Source of the DNA: UMGS1696 sp964621755
GTDB lineage: Bacteria > Bacillota > Clostridia > Oscillospirales > CAG-272
Direction of reading: 5' to 3'
Length of the DNA stretch: 64,000 nucleotides
NCBI GenBank assembly: GCA_964621755.1
Contig: CAZUPI010000007.1
Span: 10,340 to 74,339, forward strand
A program made the position numbers and the translations under genes. Below the pieces are notes generated by a model. That model worked only from the letters and a program-made list of their open reading frames with translations. It ran no database searches and had not been told where the DNA came from. Below are positions 56,694 through 64,000 of this stretch, one piece after another. The stretch's first letter is position 1. Each line of letters opens with the position of its first letter.

Positions 56694-59198
56694 ATGATTT
56701 ACTACATAGACCCAATACACGGTATGGATTCGGCGGATGGGACATTCCCTGAAAAGGCGCGGCGCAGCTATACGGATATAGCACTGCAGCCCGGTGACAC
56801 GGTTCTGTTTAAGCGCGGCAGCTTCATCCGTGACTGTCTGTACCGCAAGAGTGGTACGCCTGAAAAGCCAATTACTTACGGTGCATATGGAGAGGGCGAA
56901 AATCCGGTGTTCTGCGGCTCAATTGATGTGAGCGCTCCTGAAAAATGGACGGAAATCCGTCCGAATGTGTGGAAGTACACCGACTCTTTGCCAAGCGAAG
57001 CATGTAATTTTATTTACGATAACGGCAGAATGGGCGCGACCCTGCGTTGGGAGGAAAATCTGCTATCCGCACAGGGGGATTGGTACGATAGCCGCATGGG
57101 TTTACGGGAGAACGGAAAAAAGCCTGTGGAGGAAAAAGTTCTACTGTACTCTGAGGGGAATCCCGGAAAGGTTTATTCTCATATCGAATGCGCAGTCTGG
57201 GGGCAGCGTAACCTGTCGCAAAACACAAACTGCACGACCTGCGAAGACTTGTGCTTCTTCGGCAGCGGCGTTCACGCACTGTCGGGCGGCGGCGACCACA
57301 TCACAGTCAGACGGTGCTCGTTCTGCTTTATCGGCGGCGCAGTCTGGAACCGTCAGTTGAAAATCCGCTTTGGCAACGCCATCGAATTCTGGAACCATGG
57401 TGAGGATATCCGAATCGAGGACTGTTATTTCAACAATATTTACGATTCCTGCATCACACATCAGGGAGCCGGAGATTGTGAACCTGCGAAAAATCTGGTC
57501 ATGCGCCACAACCTGTTTGTCAATTATGGTATGGGCGCGTATGAAGGACGAGACCGCATGTCAATTGCTTCCGCGTTTAACGACAACATCTGCCTGTATG
57601 CGGGCGGCGGCTTTTCCGCCTTCGGGGACACTTTGCCGAGAAATTCTGAAATCTATCCGCAGCCCATGGGACATCATTTGTTTATGTGGAGAATCCCCAA
57701 GCCGACTGAGAACGGCTGTCTTGAGGTTGCCGGAAACCTCTTCTATGAGGCCACGGGCGCCGCAATGTACGCCATCATCTCTCCCGAAGCGGACGCACAG
57801 ATGTACTTGCATGACAACCGATATTATACTTCAAACAAAACGCTGCTGACTCATATTCGTGGAAAGAGTTACTCTCCTGATGATTTTGATACATATCTTT
57901 CCGAATACGGCGAAGCGGGTGCAAAATACCAAAGTCTCGACATCGCCGCCGAGGTTGAACAGTGGTTCAAGGAAACTGGATGCGGCAGATACGGCGCAAA
58001 GCTGTTCACAGATAAGCTTCCGCCCCAGCGGTATTTTGTCGGCTCTACGGAAAAGGACGCACTGTCATATGCGGTCGGCGAGGACATGTGGTTCCGTCTC
58101 ACATTGACAGAGGAGGGAACCCCGGTGACTTGTCCGAACTTCAAGTATGTCTGCCGCGGCGATGACGGCAAACACAGCGAAGGTGTTGTGGACGGTACCA
58201 GCGGCAGATTTGAGCTTCATACCTCAGTCGATGTGCCGGGTTATGTCCACTTGATTGTAACTGCATGCGACGAAAACGGCAAACCACTGCGGGGATACGA
58301 CGTGTTTGAAGGCGGTGCATGTGCCGGATTTGACGAAATCAAGACTTCTCAAAAAGAACCAGACGATTTTGACACATTCTGGAATCGCGTCATCCATGAC
58401 GAGCTTGACCCAGTTGCTCCCGTGACGATAGAAAAGCACGAATTCCACTGCGGCGACCCGGGAGATATCGTGTACGATGTGAAAATTGCGTGCCCTGGCC
58501 CCAATCCGGTCTCGGGATATCTGCGTATGCCGCGAAATGCGGGAGAAAAGTCCCTGCCCATCGTGGTCGGTTATATGGGTTATAATGTATCGAGCGCCAA
58601 TATTCCCACAAAATCCGAAGCCATCCAGCTTAATATCAATCAGCACGGTATTGTAAATGGAGAAACATTCGAATATTATCAGCAGCTTTTTGGAACGACG
58701 TACCGCGACTTCGGCTTCAATCGAGAAGAAAATAAGAATCCCGACACCGTATACTTCAAATACATGGTTCTTCGCGCTTTGCAGGCGATTCGCTACTGCA
58801 AGACTTTGCCGGAATGGGACGGACAAAATATCGCAGCACGCGGGGGAAGCATGGGAGCATTTCAGGCCACTTCAGCTGCGGCATGGGATAAGGACGTCAC
58901 ATGCCTCGAAATCCAGATTCCGTGGATGTGCGATTTGCACGGCATAGAAACTGGCAGGCTCGGCGGATGGCGTCCCGCATGCGATAAGGGGCTCGATTAT
59001 TACGATACGGTCTTTCAGGGCCGCCGCGTCACCTGTGACACCTATCTTTATGCAGGACTTGGCGACTATATATGCCCGCCGTCCGGTGTAACCGCACTTT
59101 TCCACAGCATAAGCGGGAAAGCGAGCCTTACTATGATGCAGAATAAAACCCACCCATATACCGCACCGGAATGCAGTACGTATATGAGAAAAAAATGA
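56694..59198 (+). CDS. Parallel beta-helix protein fused to an acetylesterase domain
   Basis: The 834-residue protein (from ATG 56694, GGAGG 6 bases upstream) begins MIYYIDPIHGMDSADGTFPEKA, as in right-handed beta-helix polysaccharide enzymes. Helix rungs continue to about residue 430 (HITVRRCSFCFIGGAV, DIRIEDCYFNNIYD). A small beta domain (about 455-540) leads to an acetyl xylan esterase-like alpha/beta hydrolase (about 550-834). Its nucleophile is Ser in ARGGSMGAFQA, with Asp in AGLGDYICPP and His in NKTHPYT. There is no signal peptide. It would remove acetyl groups from imported pectin or xylan fragments; the helix may bind or cleave them. The stop overlaps the next start. Confidence 0.85.
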   Translation: MIYYIDPIHGMDSADGTFPEKARRSYTDIALQPGDTVLFKRGSFIRDCLYRKSGTPEKPITYGAYGEGENPVFCGSIDVSAPEKWTEIRPNVWKYTDSLPSEACNFIYDNGRMGATLRWEENLLSAQGDWYDSRMGLRENGKKPVEEKVLLYSEGNPGKVYSHIECAVWGQRNLSQNTNCTTCEDLCFFGSGVHALSGGGDHITVRRCSFCFIGGAVWNRQLKIRFGNAIEFWNHGEDIRIEDCYFNNIYDSCITHQGAGDCEPAKNLVMRHNLFVNYGMGAYEGRDRMSIASAFNDNICLYAGGGFSAFGDTLPRNSEIYPQPMGHHLFMWRIPKPTENGCLEVAGNLFYEATGAAMYAIISPEADAQMYLHDNRYYTSNKTLLTHIRGKSYSPDDFDTYLSEYGEAGAKYQSLDIAAEVEQWFKETGCGRYGAKLFTDKLPPQRYFVGSTEKDALSYAVGEDMWFRLTLTEEGTPVTCPNFKYVCRGDDGKHSEGVVDGTSGRFELHTSVDVPGYVHLIVTACDENGKPLRGYDVFEGGACAGFDEIKTSQKEPDDFDTFWNRVIHDELDPVAPVTIEKHEFHCGDPGDIVYDVKIACPGPNPVSGYLRMPRNAGEKSLPIVVGYMGYNVSSANIPTKSEAIQLNINQHGIVNGETFEYYQQLFGTTYRDFGFNREENKNPDTVYFKYMVLRALQAIRYCKTLPEWDGQNIAARGGSMGAFQATSAAAWDKDVTCLEIQIPWMCDLHGIETGRLGGWRPACDKGLDYYDTVFQGRRVTCDTYLYAGLGDYICPPSGVTALFHSISGKASLTMMQNKTHPYTAPECSTYMRKK

Positions 59199-60193
59199 AT
59201 ATGAAACGTGAAACAATAAAACAAGCTCTCGCGCATAAAGAGAGCGGCAAAGTTCCATATACTATCATATTAGCGCCGGAAAGTGTAGAGCCGTATGCGC
59301 CAAAGCTGATTGAACGGTATGCAAACGACAAAATCAAAGCCGACTTAGAAGCGGAAAAACTCAATTTAATTGAAGCTTATTCGCTCGATATTGGAAATTG
59401 CATGCTTTATGTCAATTGTCCGTGGTGGGGATGGCACTCCTTCTCCGAGGACTATTCCGCCGAGGAGGCGCCGTCTCGCTTGCCCTATACGTATGGTTAT
59501 GGAAGGCTATGAAGGCGCGTTCGAACATTGGAAATACCTCCGTGAAACCTATGACGCATACCTTCTTGTCACGATTTGGGGCAGCCGCTTTGAAAAAGCT
59601 TATTTTGCACGCGGACTTGAAAATTTCCTTGCAGATATTGCGGGAGCACCGGAATTCGCAGCCGATCTGCTGAATATGATTATCCGCAAAAATATGGTAA
59701 TGCTCGAAAACTTTCTTGTGTCCCCGCACATTGACGGCATTCTGCTAGGGTCGGACTGGGGAACACAGCGCGGTATGCTTATGTCTCCCAAAGCGTGGAC
59801 AGAACTGATACGTGACGGAGAACGGCGCGAATATGACTAATACACAATATGAAAAAAGATGTTTTTGTCCATTCATGCGGCAAAATCGACGCCATCATTT
59901 TTGATTTGTGTGAAATCGGAGTGGATGCGCTCAATCCTGTACAGCCGGAGTGTATGGATATCGCAGAGCTGAAGCGCACATATGGCGATAAACTCACATT
60001 CTTTGGCGGTATCAGTAAACAGCAGCCTCTCCCGAACGGATCACTGGACGAGGTGCGTCGTGAAACGCGCCGAATCATCGAGATGATGAGCGTAAACGGA
60101 TACATCACCGCTCCTTCGCAGGAAATCATGCCGGATGTACCGTTTGAAAATCTGATCGCACTGATTGATACTGCGCGTGAGTATTATGATTGA
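59195..60193 (+). pseudogene. Uroporphyrinogen decarboxylase-family protein, broken by two frameshifts
   Basis: Three consecutive frames make one protein of about 330 residues in the UroD/methyltransferase (MtaA-like) superfamily. Part one is 59195-59490 (MNMKRETIKQALAHKESGKVPY...). Part two is about 59495-59840 (MEGYEGAFEHWKYLRETYDAYLL, FEKAYFARGLENFLADIAG, GSDWGTQRGMLMSPKAW). Part three is about 59849-60193 (KKDVFVHSCGKIDAIIFDL, GVDALNPVQPECMDI, FFGGISKQQPLPNGS). The shifts lie near 59470-59505 and 59820-59850. Members linked to carbohydrate loci are of unknown function. ATG 59195 overlaps the esterase stop (ATGA). Confidence 0.85.
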
Positions 60194-60211
60194 TGGGATG
60201 TAAACTTAATA

Positions 60212-60248
60212 AAAAAGATGGGGTACTTTTAAAGGGTACTCCATCTTT
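60212..60248. terminator. Terminator between convergent genes
   Basis: AAAAGATGG-GGTACTTTT pairs with AAAGGGTACTCCATCTTTT, with one mismatch; it is another member of the recurring hairpin family. Confidence 0.65.
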
Positions 60249-60267
60249 TCATATTTCTTAATTTTTA

Positions 60268-61848
60268 TCACTTATCAAACGCTGCCGCGGCGGTGATTCC
60301 GGATTTGTAGTTTTCGATATATTTGTCGAATCCTGCTTTACCATCTGCGGTCGGCTGGAGTGTTGTGACCTCCATGGAACTGAATACGCATTTGTCAAGG
60401 AAGTCAGGCAGGGTTTTGCCGTTCTTCAATACCATATACGCCGCAAGGAGGGCCATCCCCCACGCACCGCCTTCGCCCGCAGTTTTCATGACCGATACGG
60501 GAGTATTGAGCCCATCTGCAAGAATCTGCTGTGCCACGCCCTTTGTCTTAAACAATCCGCCGTGACCGGTGAATTTGTCCGCCGTGACCTTTTCATTGTC
60601 AAACAACAGATCCATGCCGATTTTCAGTGCGGCTACTGCGGACACAATTTGTGCGCGGAAGAAATTCGCGAGATTCATACTGCTGTCGACGCTTCTGAAA
60701 TACATTGGCTTGCCGCCCGATATTTTCATCACAGGTTCGCTCGATAGAAAATTGTACGACACTACGCCGCCGCAGTCCGCGTCTCCGTTCAGCGCGTTGT
60801 AGTAGAGCGCGTCATATACCTCTGCCTTCTTCATCGGATGACCGGTGAGCGACGCGAATTCACCGAATATTTTTGCCCACGCGTCGATTTCCGCACAGCA
60901 GTTGTTGCAGTGTACCATTGCGACAGGAGAACCGTCGGGCGTGGTTACCATATCAATCTCAGGATATGCCGCACTCAATGGTCCATCGAGGACGAGCATG
61001 GAGAAAATCGAGGTGCCGGCGGATACGTTTCCGGTTTTCGGACGTACGCTGTTTGTCGCAGCCATACCGGTTCCCGCATCCCCTTCAGGAGGACAAAGCG
61101 GGATACCCGCGCAAAGATTTTCAGACGGGTCAAGCAGAGCCGCGCCATCCTCAGTCAGAACCGCGCCGCTGTCTCCGGCGTTTTTGACCTTCGGCAGAAT
61201 TTTAAGGATATCTCCGGAAAATCCCTTATCTGCGAGCCGCTCGCGGAGCAGTTTTATCATACCGGTGTCGTAGTCGTTTGTCGCGGAGTCTATCGGGAAA
61301 ATGCCGGATGCCTCGCCGACTCCGACCTCGCGGCGTCCGGTCAGCAGATAGTGTATGTATCCGGCGAGGGTGGTGATGTGCGCAATTTTGCTGATATGCG
61401 ATTCGCCGTTCAAAATGGCCTGATAGAGATGCGCGATGCTCCACCGCTGTGGAATATTGAATCCAAACAATGCGGACAACTCGTCGGCGGCAGTCTCAGT
61501 GGTGGTATTGCGCCATGTACGGAAGGGAACGAGCAGATTATCATCAGAGTCAAACGGCATATACCCGTGCATCATGGCGGAAATACCGATTGCACCGACC
61601 GAGGTCAGTGTGATTCCGTATTTTTCGGACACGTCTGCCGCGAGCGATTTGTAGCAGGACTGCATGCCGGTTATGATATCCTCAAGCGCGTACGTCCAGT
61701 AGCCGTTTTCAAACCGGTTTTCCCAGTCGTGGCTGCCGGTTGCAATCGGCGTGAAGGTATCGTCAATCAATACCCCTTTTATTCTGGTTGAGCCGAACTC
61801 CATTCCGAGATAGGTGCGGGAATTGGCAATCTTTTCTTCGATGGTCAT
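60268..61848 (-). CDS. FGGY-family carbohydrate kinase
   Basis: The 526-residue protein has the FGGY fold: YLGMEFGSTRIKGVLID (phosphate loop), SVGAIGISAMMHGYMPFD, WRNTTTETAADEL, GDAGTGMAATNSVRPKTGNVSAGTSIFS and a C-terminal FTGHGGLFKTKGVAQQILADGLNTPV with TAGEGGAWGMALLAAY. It resembles xylulokinases and related pentulose kinases; the exact sugar cannot be told. The start is ATG 61848 (MTIEEK) with GGGGGA upstream, not the ATG at 61875. It neighbours esterase and dehydrogenase genes of a sugar catabolic region. Confidence 0.9.
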   Translation of the reverse strand: MTIEEKIANSRTYLGMEFGSTRIKGVLIDDTFTPIATGSHDWENRFENGYWTYALEDIITGMQSCYKSLAADVSEKYGITLTSVGAIGISAMMHGYMPFDSDDNLLVPFRTWRNTTTETAADELSALFGFNIPQRWSIAHLYQAILNGESHISKIAHITTLAGYIHYLLTGRREVGVGEASGIFPIDSATNDYDTGMIKLLRERLADKGFSGDILKILPKVKNAGDSGAVLTEDGAALLDPSENLCAGIPLCPPEGDAGTGMAATNSVRPKTGNVSAGTSIFSMLVLDGPLSAAYPEIDMVTTPDGSPVAMVHCNNCCAEIDAWAKIFGEFASLTGHPMKKAEVYDALYYNALNGDADCGGVVSYNFLSSEPVMKISGGKPMYFRSVDSSMNLANFFRAQIVSAVAALKIGMDLLFDNEKVTADKFTGHGGLFKTKGVAQQILADGLNTPVSVMKTAGEGGAWGMALLAAYMVLKNGKTLPDFLDKCVFSSMEVTTLQPTADGKAGFDKYIENYKSGITAAAAFDK

Positions 61849-62145
61849 GTATGAAATCCCCCTTGCATTCTTCATTTTCCCTCATTATATCACATCTTCT
61901 GAAAAAATGAAAGAGCATAGGCGATAAAATCCACGACGGCAGGCTTTCCTTTTGCGAGGAAAATCTTTTCAAACTATGAGATGGGCTTTATTTAAGGCAT
62001 GACCGTTTCGGGATACAATTATTATCAGCTAATCGTGAGCGAGCTTGTCGTGGCCGCCAAGACCCTATTCACCACAGCAATACAGAAAACATACGATTTT
62101 ATTTCAATTTTTTTATGCTGTTGTCTTTGATTTTTATCTTAGCTC
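61849..62145. other. Intergenic region between divergent genes
   Basis: A GATATAATG (-10 like, minus strand, near 61885) serves the kinase gene. The rest of the stretch holds no recognisable gene. Confidence 0.4.
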
Positions 62146-62174
62146 TTTACAAATCCGCCAAAATCAGTTATACT
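62146..62174 (+). promoter_or_regulatory. Promoter of the Gfo/Idh gene
   Basis: TTTACA (62146-62151), a 17-bp spacer and TATACT (62169-62174). Confidence 0.65.
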
Positions 62175-62207
62175 GAATAAAAAATTCCGATAACAAAGGA
62201 GTCTGTT

Positions 62208-63164
62208 ATGAAAAACATTCGGTTTGGAATCATCGGCGCTGGAAACATCGCAGTAAAATTTGCCGATGCTGCCAAAAGGGTCGACGGTGCATCGGTTGCC
62301 GCAGTTTCCAGTAAATCCATAGAGCGCGCAAAGGCGTTCGCGGAGGCAAATGAGATTCCGGCATATTACGGTTCCTATGAAACAATGGTGGAAACGGATA
62401 TCGACGCTGTTTACATCGCCACAACGCATAACTTCCATATGGAAAACATTCTCCTGTGTCTTGAGCACGGTAAGCATGTCCTGTGCGAAAAGGCGATGGT
62501 ATTGACGTCAGCCGATGCGAAAGAGGTGTTCCGTCTCGCACGTGAGAAGAATTTGTTCTGCATGGAAGCAATGTGGTCGTGCTTCCTTCCGCAGATACAA
62601 AAGGCCAAGGAATGGATAACCTCGGGAAAAATCGGCGCTATTGCAGCAGTCAGTGCGGTGATTGGTTTCAACGGCGGTGGAAATCCTGAGAGTAGACTTT
62701 ATAATCCCGCCCTTGCCGGAGGTTCGCTGTACGATATCGGCGTATATCCTGCGGAAATTGTGTCCTATCTGGTGGGCGAACCCATTACGGATTGTGTTGG
62801 GGGATACAGACCTCACAAGGTGACCGGAGTTGACGAATCAGCCGCATTTATTTTGCGCTATCCGTCGTGCGATGCGGCAATTCAGTGTATGTTGAACGCC
62901 AACGCGAAGGAATATATGATTGTGAATGGTACAAACGGATATATCGAACTTCCCTTTGTAAGCAGCGGATATGACGCCTTTTTATACGACGGCCGCAAGA
63001 CCCTTATCGAGCATTACAGACAACCGTTTGAGAATGGCTTTACCTATGAGGTTGAAGAAGTGGTACGCTGCATAAACGAGGGAAAAATCCAGTCGGATAT
63101 CATGCCGGCGGAATCAACCATACAATGCGCAAGAATTTATGATAAGCTGCTGCGGGGGGGGTAA
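62208..63164 (+). CDS. Gfo/Idh/MocA-family NAD(P)-dependent oxidoreductase
   Basis: The 318-residue protein has the Rossmann motif IRFGIIGAGNIAVKFADA, DAVYIATTHNFHMENILLCLEHGKHVLCEKAM with the catalytic EKAM segment, and FCMEAMWSCFLPQIQ. The GFO_IDH_MocA C-terminal domain follows (GGSLYDIGVYPAEIV with the conserved Asp/Tyr). Such enzymes oxidise sugars or dihydrodiols. Its substrate is unknown. AAAGGAG precedes ATG 62208. Confidence 0.92.
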   Translation: MKNIRFGIIGAGNIAVKFADAAKRVDGASVAAVSSKSIERAKAFAEANEIPAYYGSYETMVETDIDAVYIATTHNFHMENILLCLEHGKHVLCEKAMVLTSADAKEVFRLAREKNLFCMEAMWSCFLPQIQKAKEWITSGKIGAIAAVSAVIGFNGGGNPESRLYNPALAGGSLYDIGVYPAEIVSYLVGEPITDCVGGYRPHKVTGVDESAAFILRYPSCDAAIQCMLNANAKEYMIVNGTNGYIELPFVSSGYDAFLYDGRKTLIEHYRQPFENGFTYEVEEVVRCINEGKIQSDIMPAESTIQCARIYDKLLRGG

Positions 63165-63180
63165 GAGATGGACAATTTAT

Positions 63181-63399
63181 GGAAGGGCGAGATACGTCTA
63201 CTCAAAATCTCCATTTGACGGATAGATAAAACCGGAGGCAGATAAAATCCCATGCGGCAGGGTCCCGAAATCCGCAATGCTCGGAGACAGACGTATCTTC
63301 ACCGGATTTACATCAAATGGTGAGTACGCAGGCGACATGATGTCGGTAGAAGCCCTGCAAAATGCTGACGGTGTACTCAGCTTTCAGCCGATTGAATAA
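63181..63399 (+). pseudogene. Remnant of a carbohydrate-active enzyme (C-terminal fragment)
   Basis: The frame 63181-63399 reads GRARYVYSKSPFDG, an in-frame TAG, then IPCGRVPKSAMLGDRRIFTG and AGDMMSVEALQNADGVLSFQP before TAA. The phrase resembles the C-terminal part of glycosidases of the beta-fructosidase/arabinanase type, but the match is weak. No start or catalytic part is present. The remainder of 63165-63530 shows nothing else. Confidence 0.4.
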
Positions 63400-63530
63400 A
63401 CGTAAATCCCCTACGCGCCTTTTATGCGGAGAAGACTGAGACTCGAATACGAGTTTCCGAAAGCATGCACATTTTATTGATAATTTCTGATGTATAACAA
63501 AGTATTTTTTAGTGATTTTGTAAATAAATC

Positions 63531-63559
63531 TTGAAAAACAAACTATTTTATGTTATAAT
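63531..63559 (+). promoter_or_regulatory. Promoter of the MBOAT gene
   Basis: TTGAAA (63531-63536), a 17-bp spacer and TATAAT (63554-63559). Confidence 0.75.
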
Positions 63560-63594
63560 AAAACAAATTCACATTCTACGACGTGGAGTTTTTT

Positions 63595-64000
63595 ATGCTT
63601 TTTAATTCCATTGAGTTCTTGATTTTCTTTCCCATCGTGATTGCCGTCTTTTTCATTCTACCGCATAGATTTAGACGATATTTCCTCCTCGCCGCAAGCT
63701 GCTATTTCTATATGTCCTTCATACCGAAGTATATTTTCATTCTTCTGTTCACGACACTCGTAGACTATTTTGGAGCAATCGGTGCGGAAAAGCTCCGTCT
63801 GAACGGACGAAAACGATTGAGCAAGGCGGTCTTTATAACCGCTGTATTGCTGAACGTAGGACTTCTTGTATTTTTCAAATATCTCGGCCTGCTTGAGGAT
63901 ACCATCAATTTCTTCGGGCGAATCATTGATATGCGCACTGTCGTACTCCCTGAAGTGGTATTGCCAATTGGAATTTCGTTTCACACTTTCCAAAGCATGG
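63595..64000 (+). CDS. MBOAT-family O-acyltransferase (partial, runs off the window)
   Basis: ATG 63595 begins MLFNSIEFLIFFPIVIAVFF, typical of AlgI/DltB-like membrane-bound O-acyltransferases. Next come LLAASCYFYMSF, TTLVDYFGAIGAEKLR and VLPIGISFHTFQSM at the edge. These enzymes acetylate exported polysaccharides. GTGGAG lies upstream; at least three membrane helices are present. The catalytic His lies beyond the window. Confidence 0.93.
   Translation, partial: MLFNSIEFLIFFPIVIAVFFILPHRFRRYFLLAASCYFYMSFIPKYIFILLFTTLVDYFGAIGAEKLRLNGRKRLSKAVFITAVLLNVGLLVFFKYLGLLEDTINFFGRIIDMRTVVLPEVVLPIGISFHTFQSM

Noticed and set aside
60838..61791. 317-residue open frame on the + strand
   Set aside because: Antisense to the FGGY kinase, whose motifs are unmistakable.

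Overview
The window comes from a low-to-mid GC Firmicute, most likely an uncultured anaerobic gut or sediment member of the Clostridia. Supporting signs are TTGACA/TATAAT promoters with 17-bp spacers, strong GGAGG ribosome-binding sites, the conserved order holB-ricT-ferredoxin-trmN6-rsmI, a TatD-linked radical SAM protein, acetate kinase beside tmcAL, S-layer homology domains, cobalamin riboswitches, and sulfatase and fucosidase genes for host or plant glycans. The class is inferred from gene content; no rRNA gene is present.

Layout. 1-5990: a decaying cell-envelope stress locus (lantibiotic/bacitracin-type ABC transporter, a cardiolipin synthase remnant, a membrane protein, a response regulator and histidine kinase, a small membrane protein). 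Two near-identical control regions, each with three 11-bp-spaced heptamers, suggest autoregulation. 6004-6537: an XRE regulator. 6779-12302: a flavin-based extracellular electron transfer (EET) cluster: a ferric-reductase-like membrane protein fused to two FMN-binding domains, the flavinyl transferase ApbE, EetA, EetB, and an S-layer-anchored Tp47-like surface protein. 12567-19602: a sugar isomerase, a candidate small RNA behind a LacI-type operator, a giant ECF sigma fusion, ackA and tmcAL. 19603-33802: housekeeping genes (AraC-GNAT, TatD-linked radical SAM, tatD, metG, nagA, sulfatase, sugar epimerase, rsmI, trmN6, ferredoxin, ricT, holB). 33861-39738: a GtaA/DUF4965 protein, GH29, GNAT, serine acetyltransferase, tRNA-Thr and a type-4 uracil-DNA glycosylase. 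39795-44589: a ZIP transporter, then a feoA-feoA-feoB-feoX iron uptake operon and a DUF2325 gene. 44690-47139: a surface protein and an LCP ligase. 47320-53607: cobalamin genes in two transcription units, each with a cobalamin riboswitch. 53706-56300: a TetM/EF-G-like GTPase fused to a Rae1/YacP NYN nuclease. 56607-64000: carbohydrate genes (beta-helix/acetylesterase fusion, broken UroD-like gene, FGGY kinase, Gfo/Idh dehydrogenase) and the start of an MBOAT acyltransferase.

The most interesting pattern is a shared DNA signal. Inverted repeats of the form GTTAG-N6-CTAAC (DtxR/IdeR-like) sit at the promoters or leaders of the Tp47-like surface protein, the EET operon, feoA, feoB and the DUF2325 gene, and apparently nowhere else in the window. 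This predicts one iron-responsive regulon joining extracellular electron transfer (ferric reduction) to ferrous iron uptake. Other unusual items are the GTPase-Rae1 fusion, the ECF sigma with about 650 extra residues, CobT carrying an HNH-repeat-like N-terminus, and the LacI-operator small RNA candidate.
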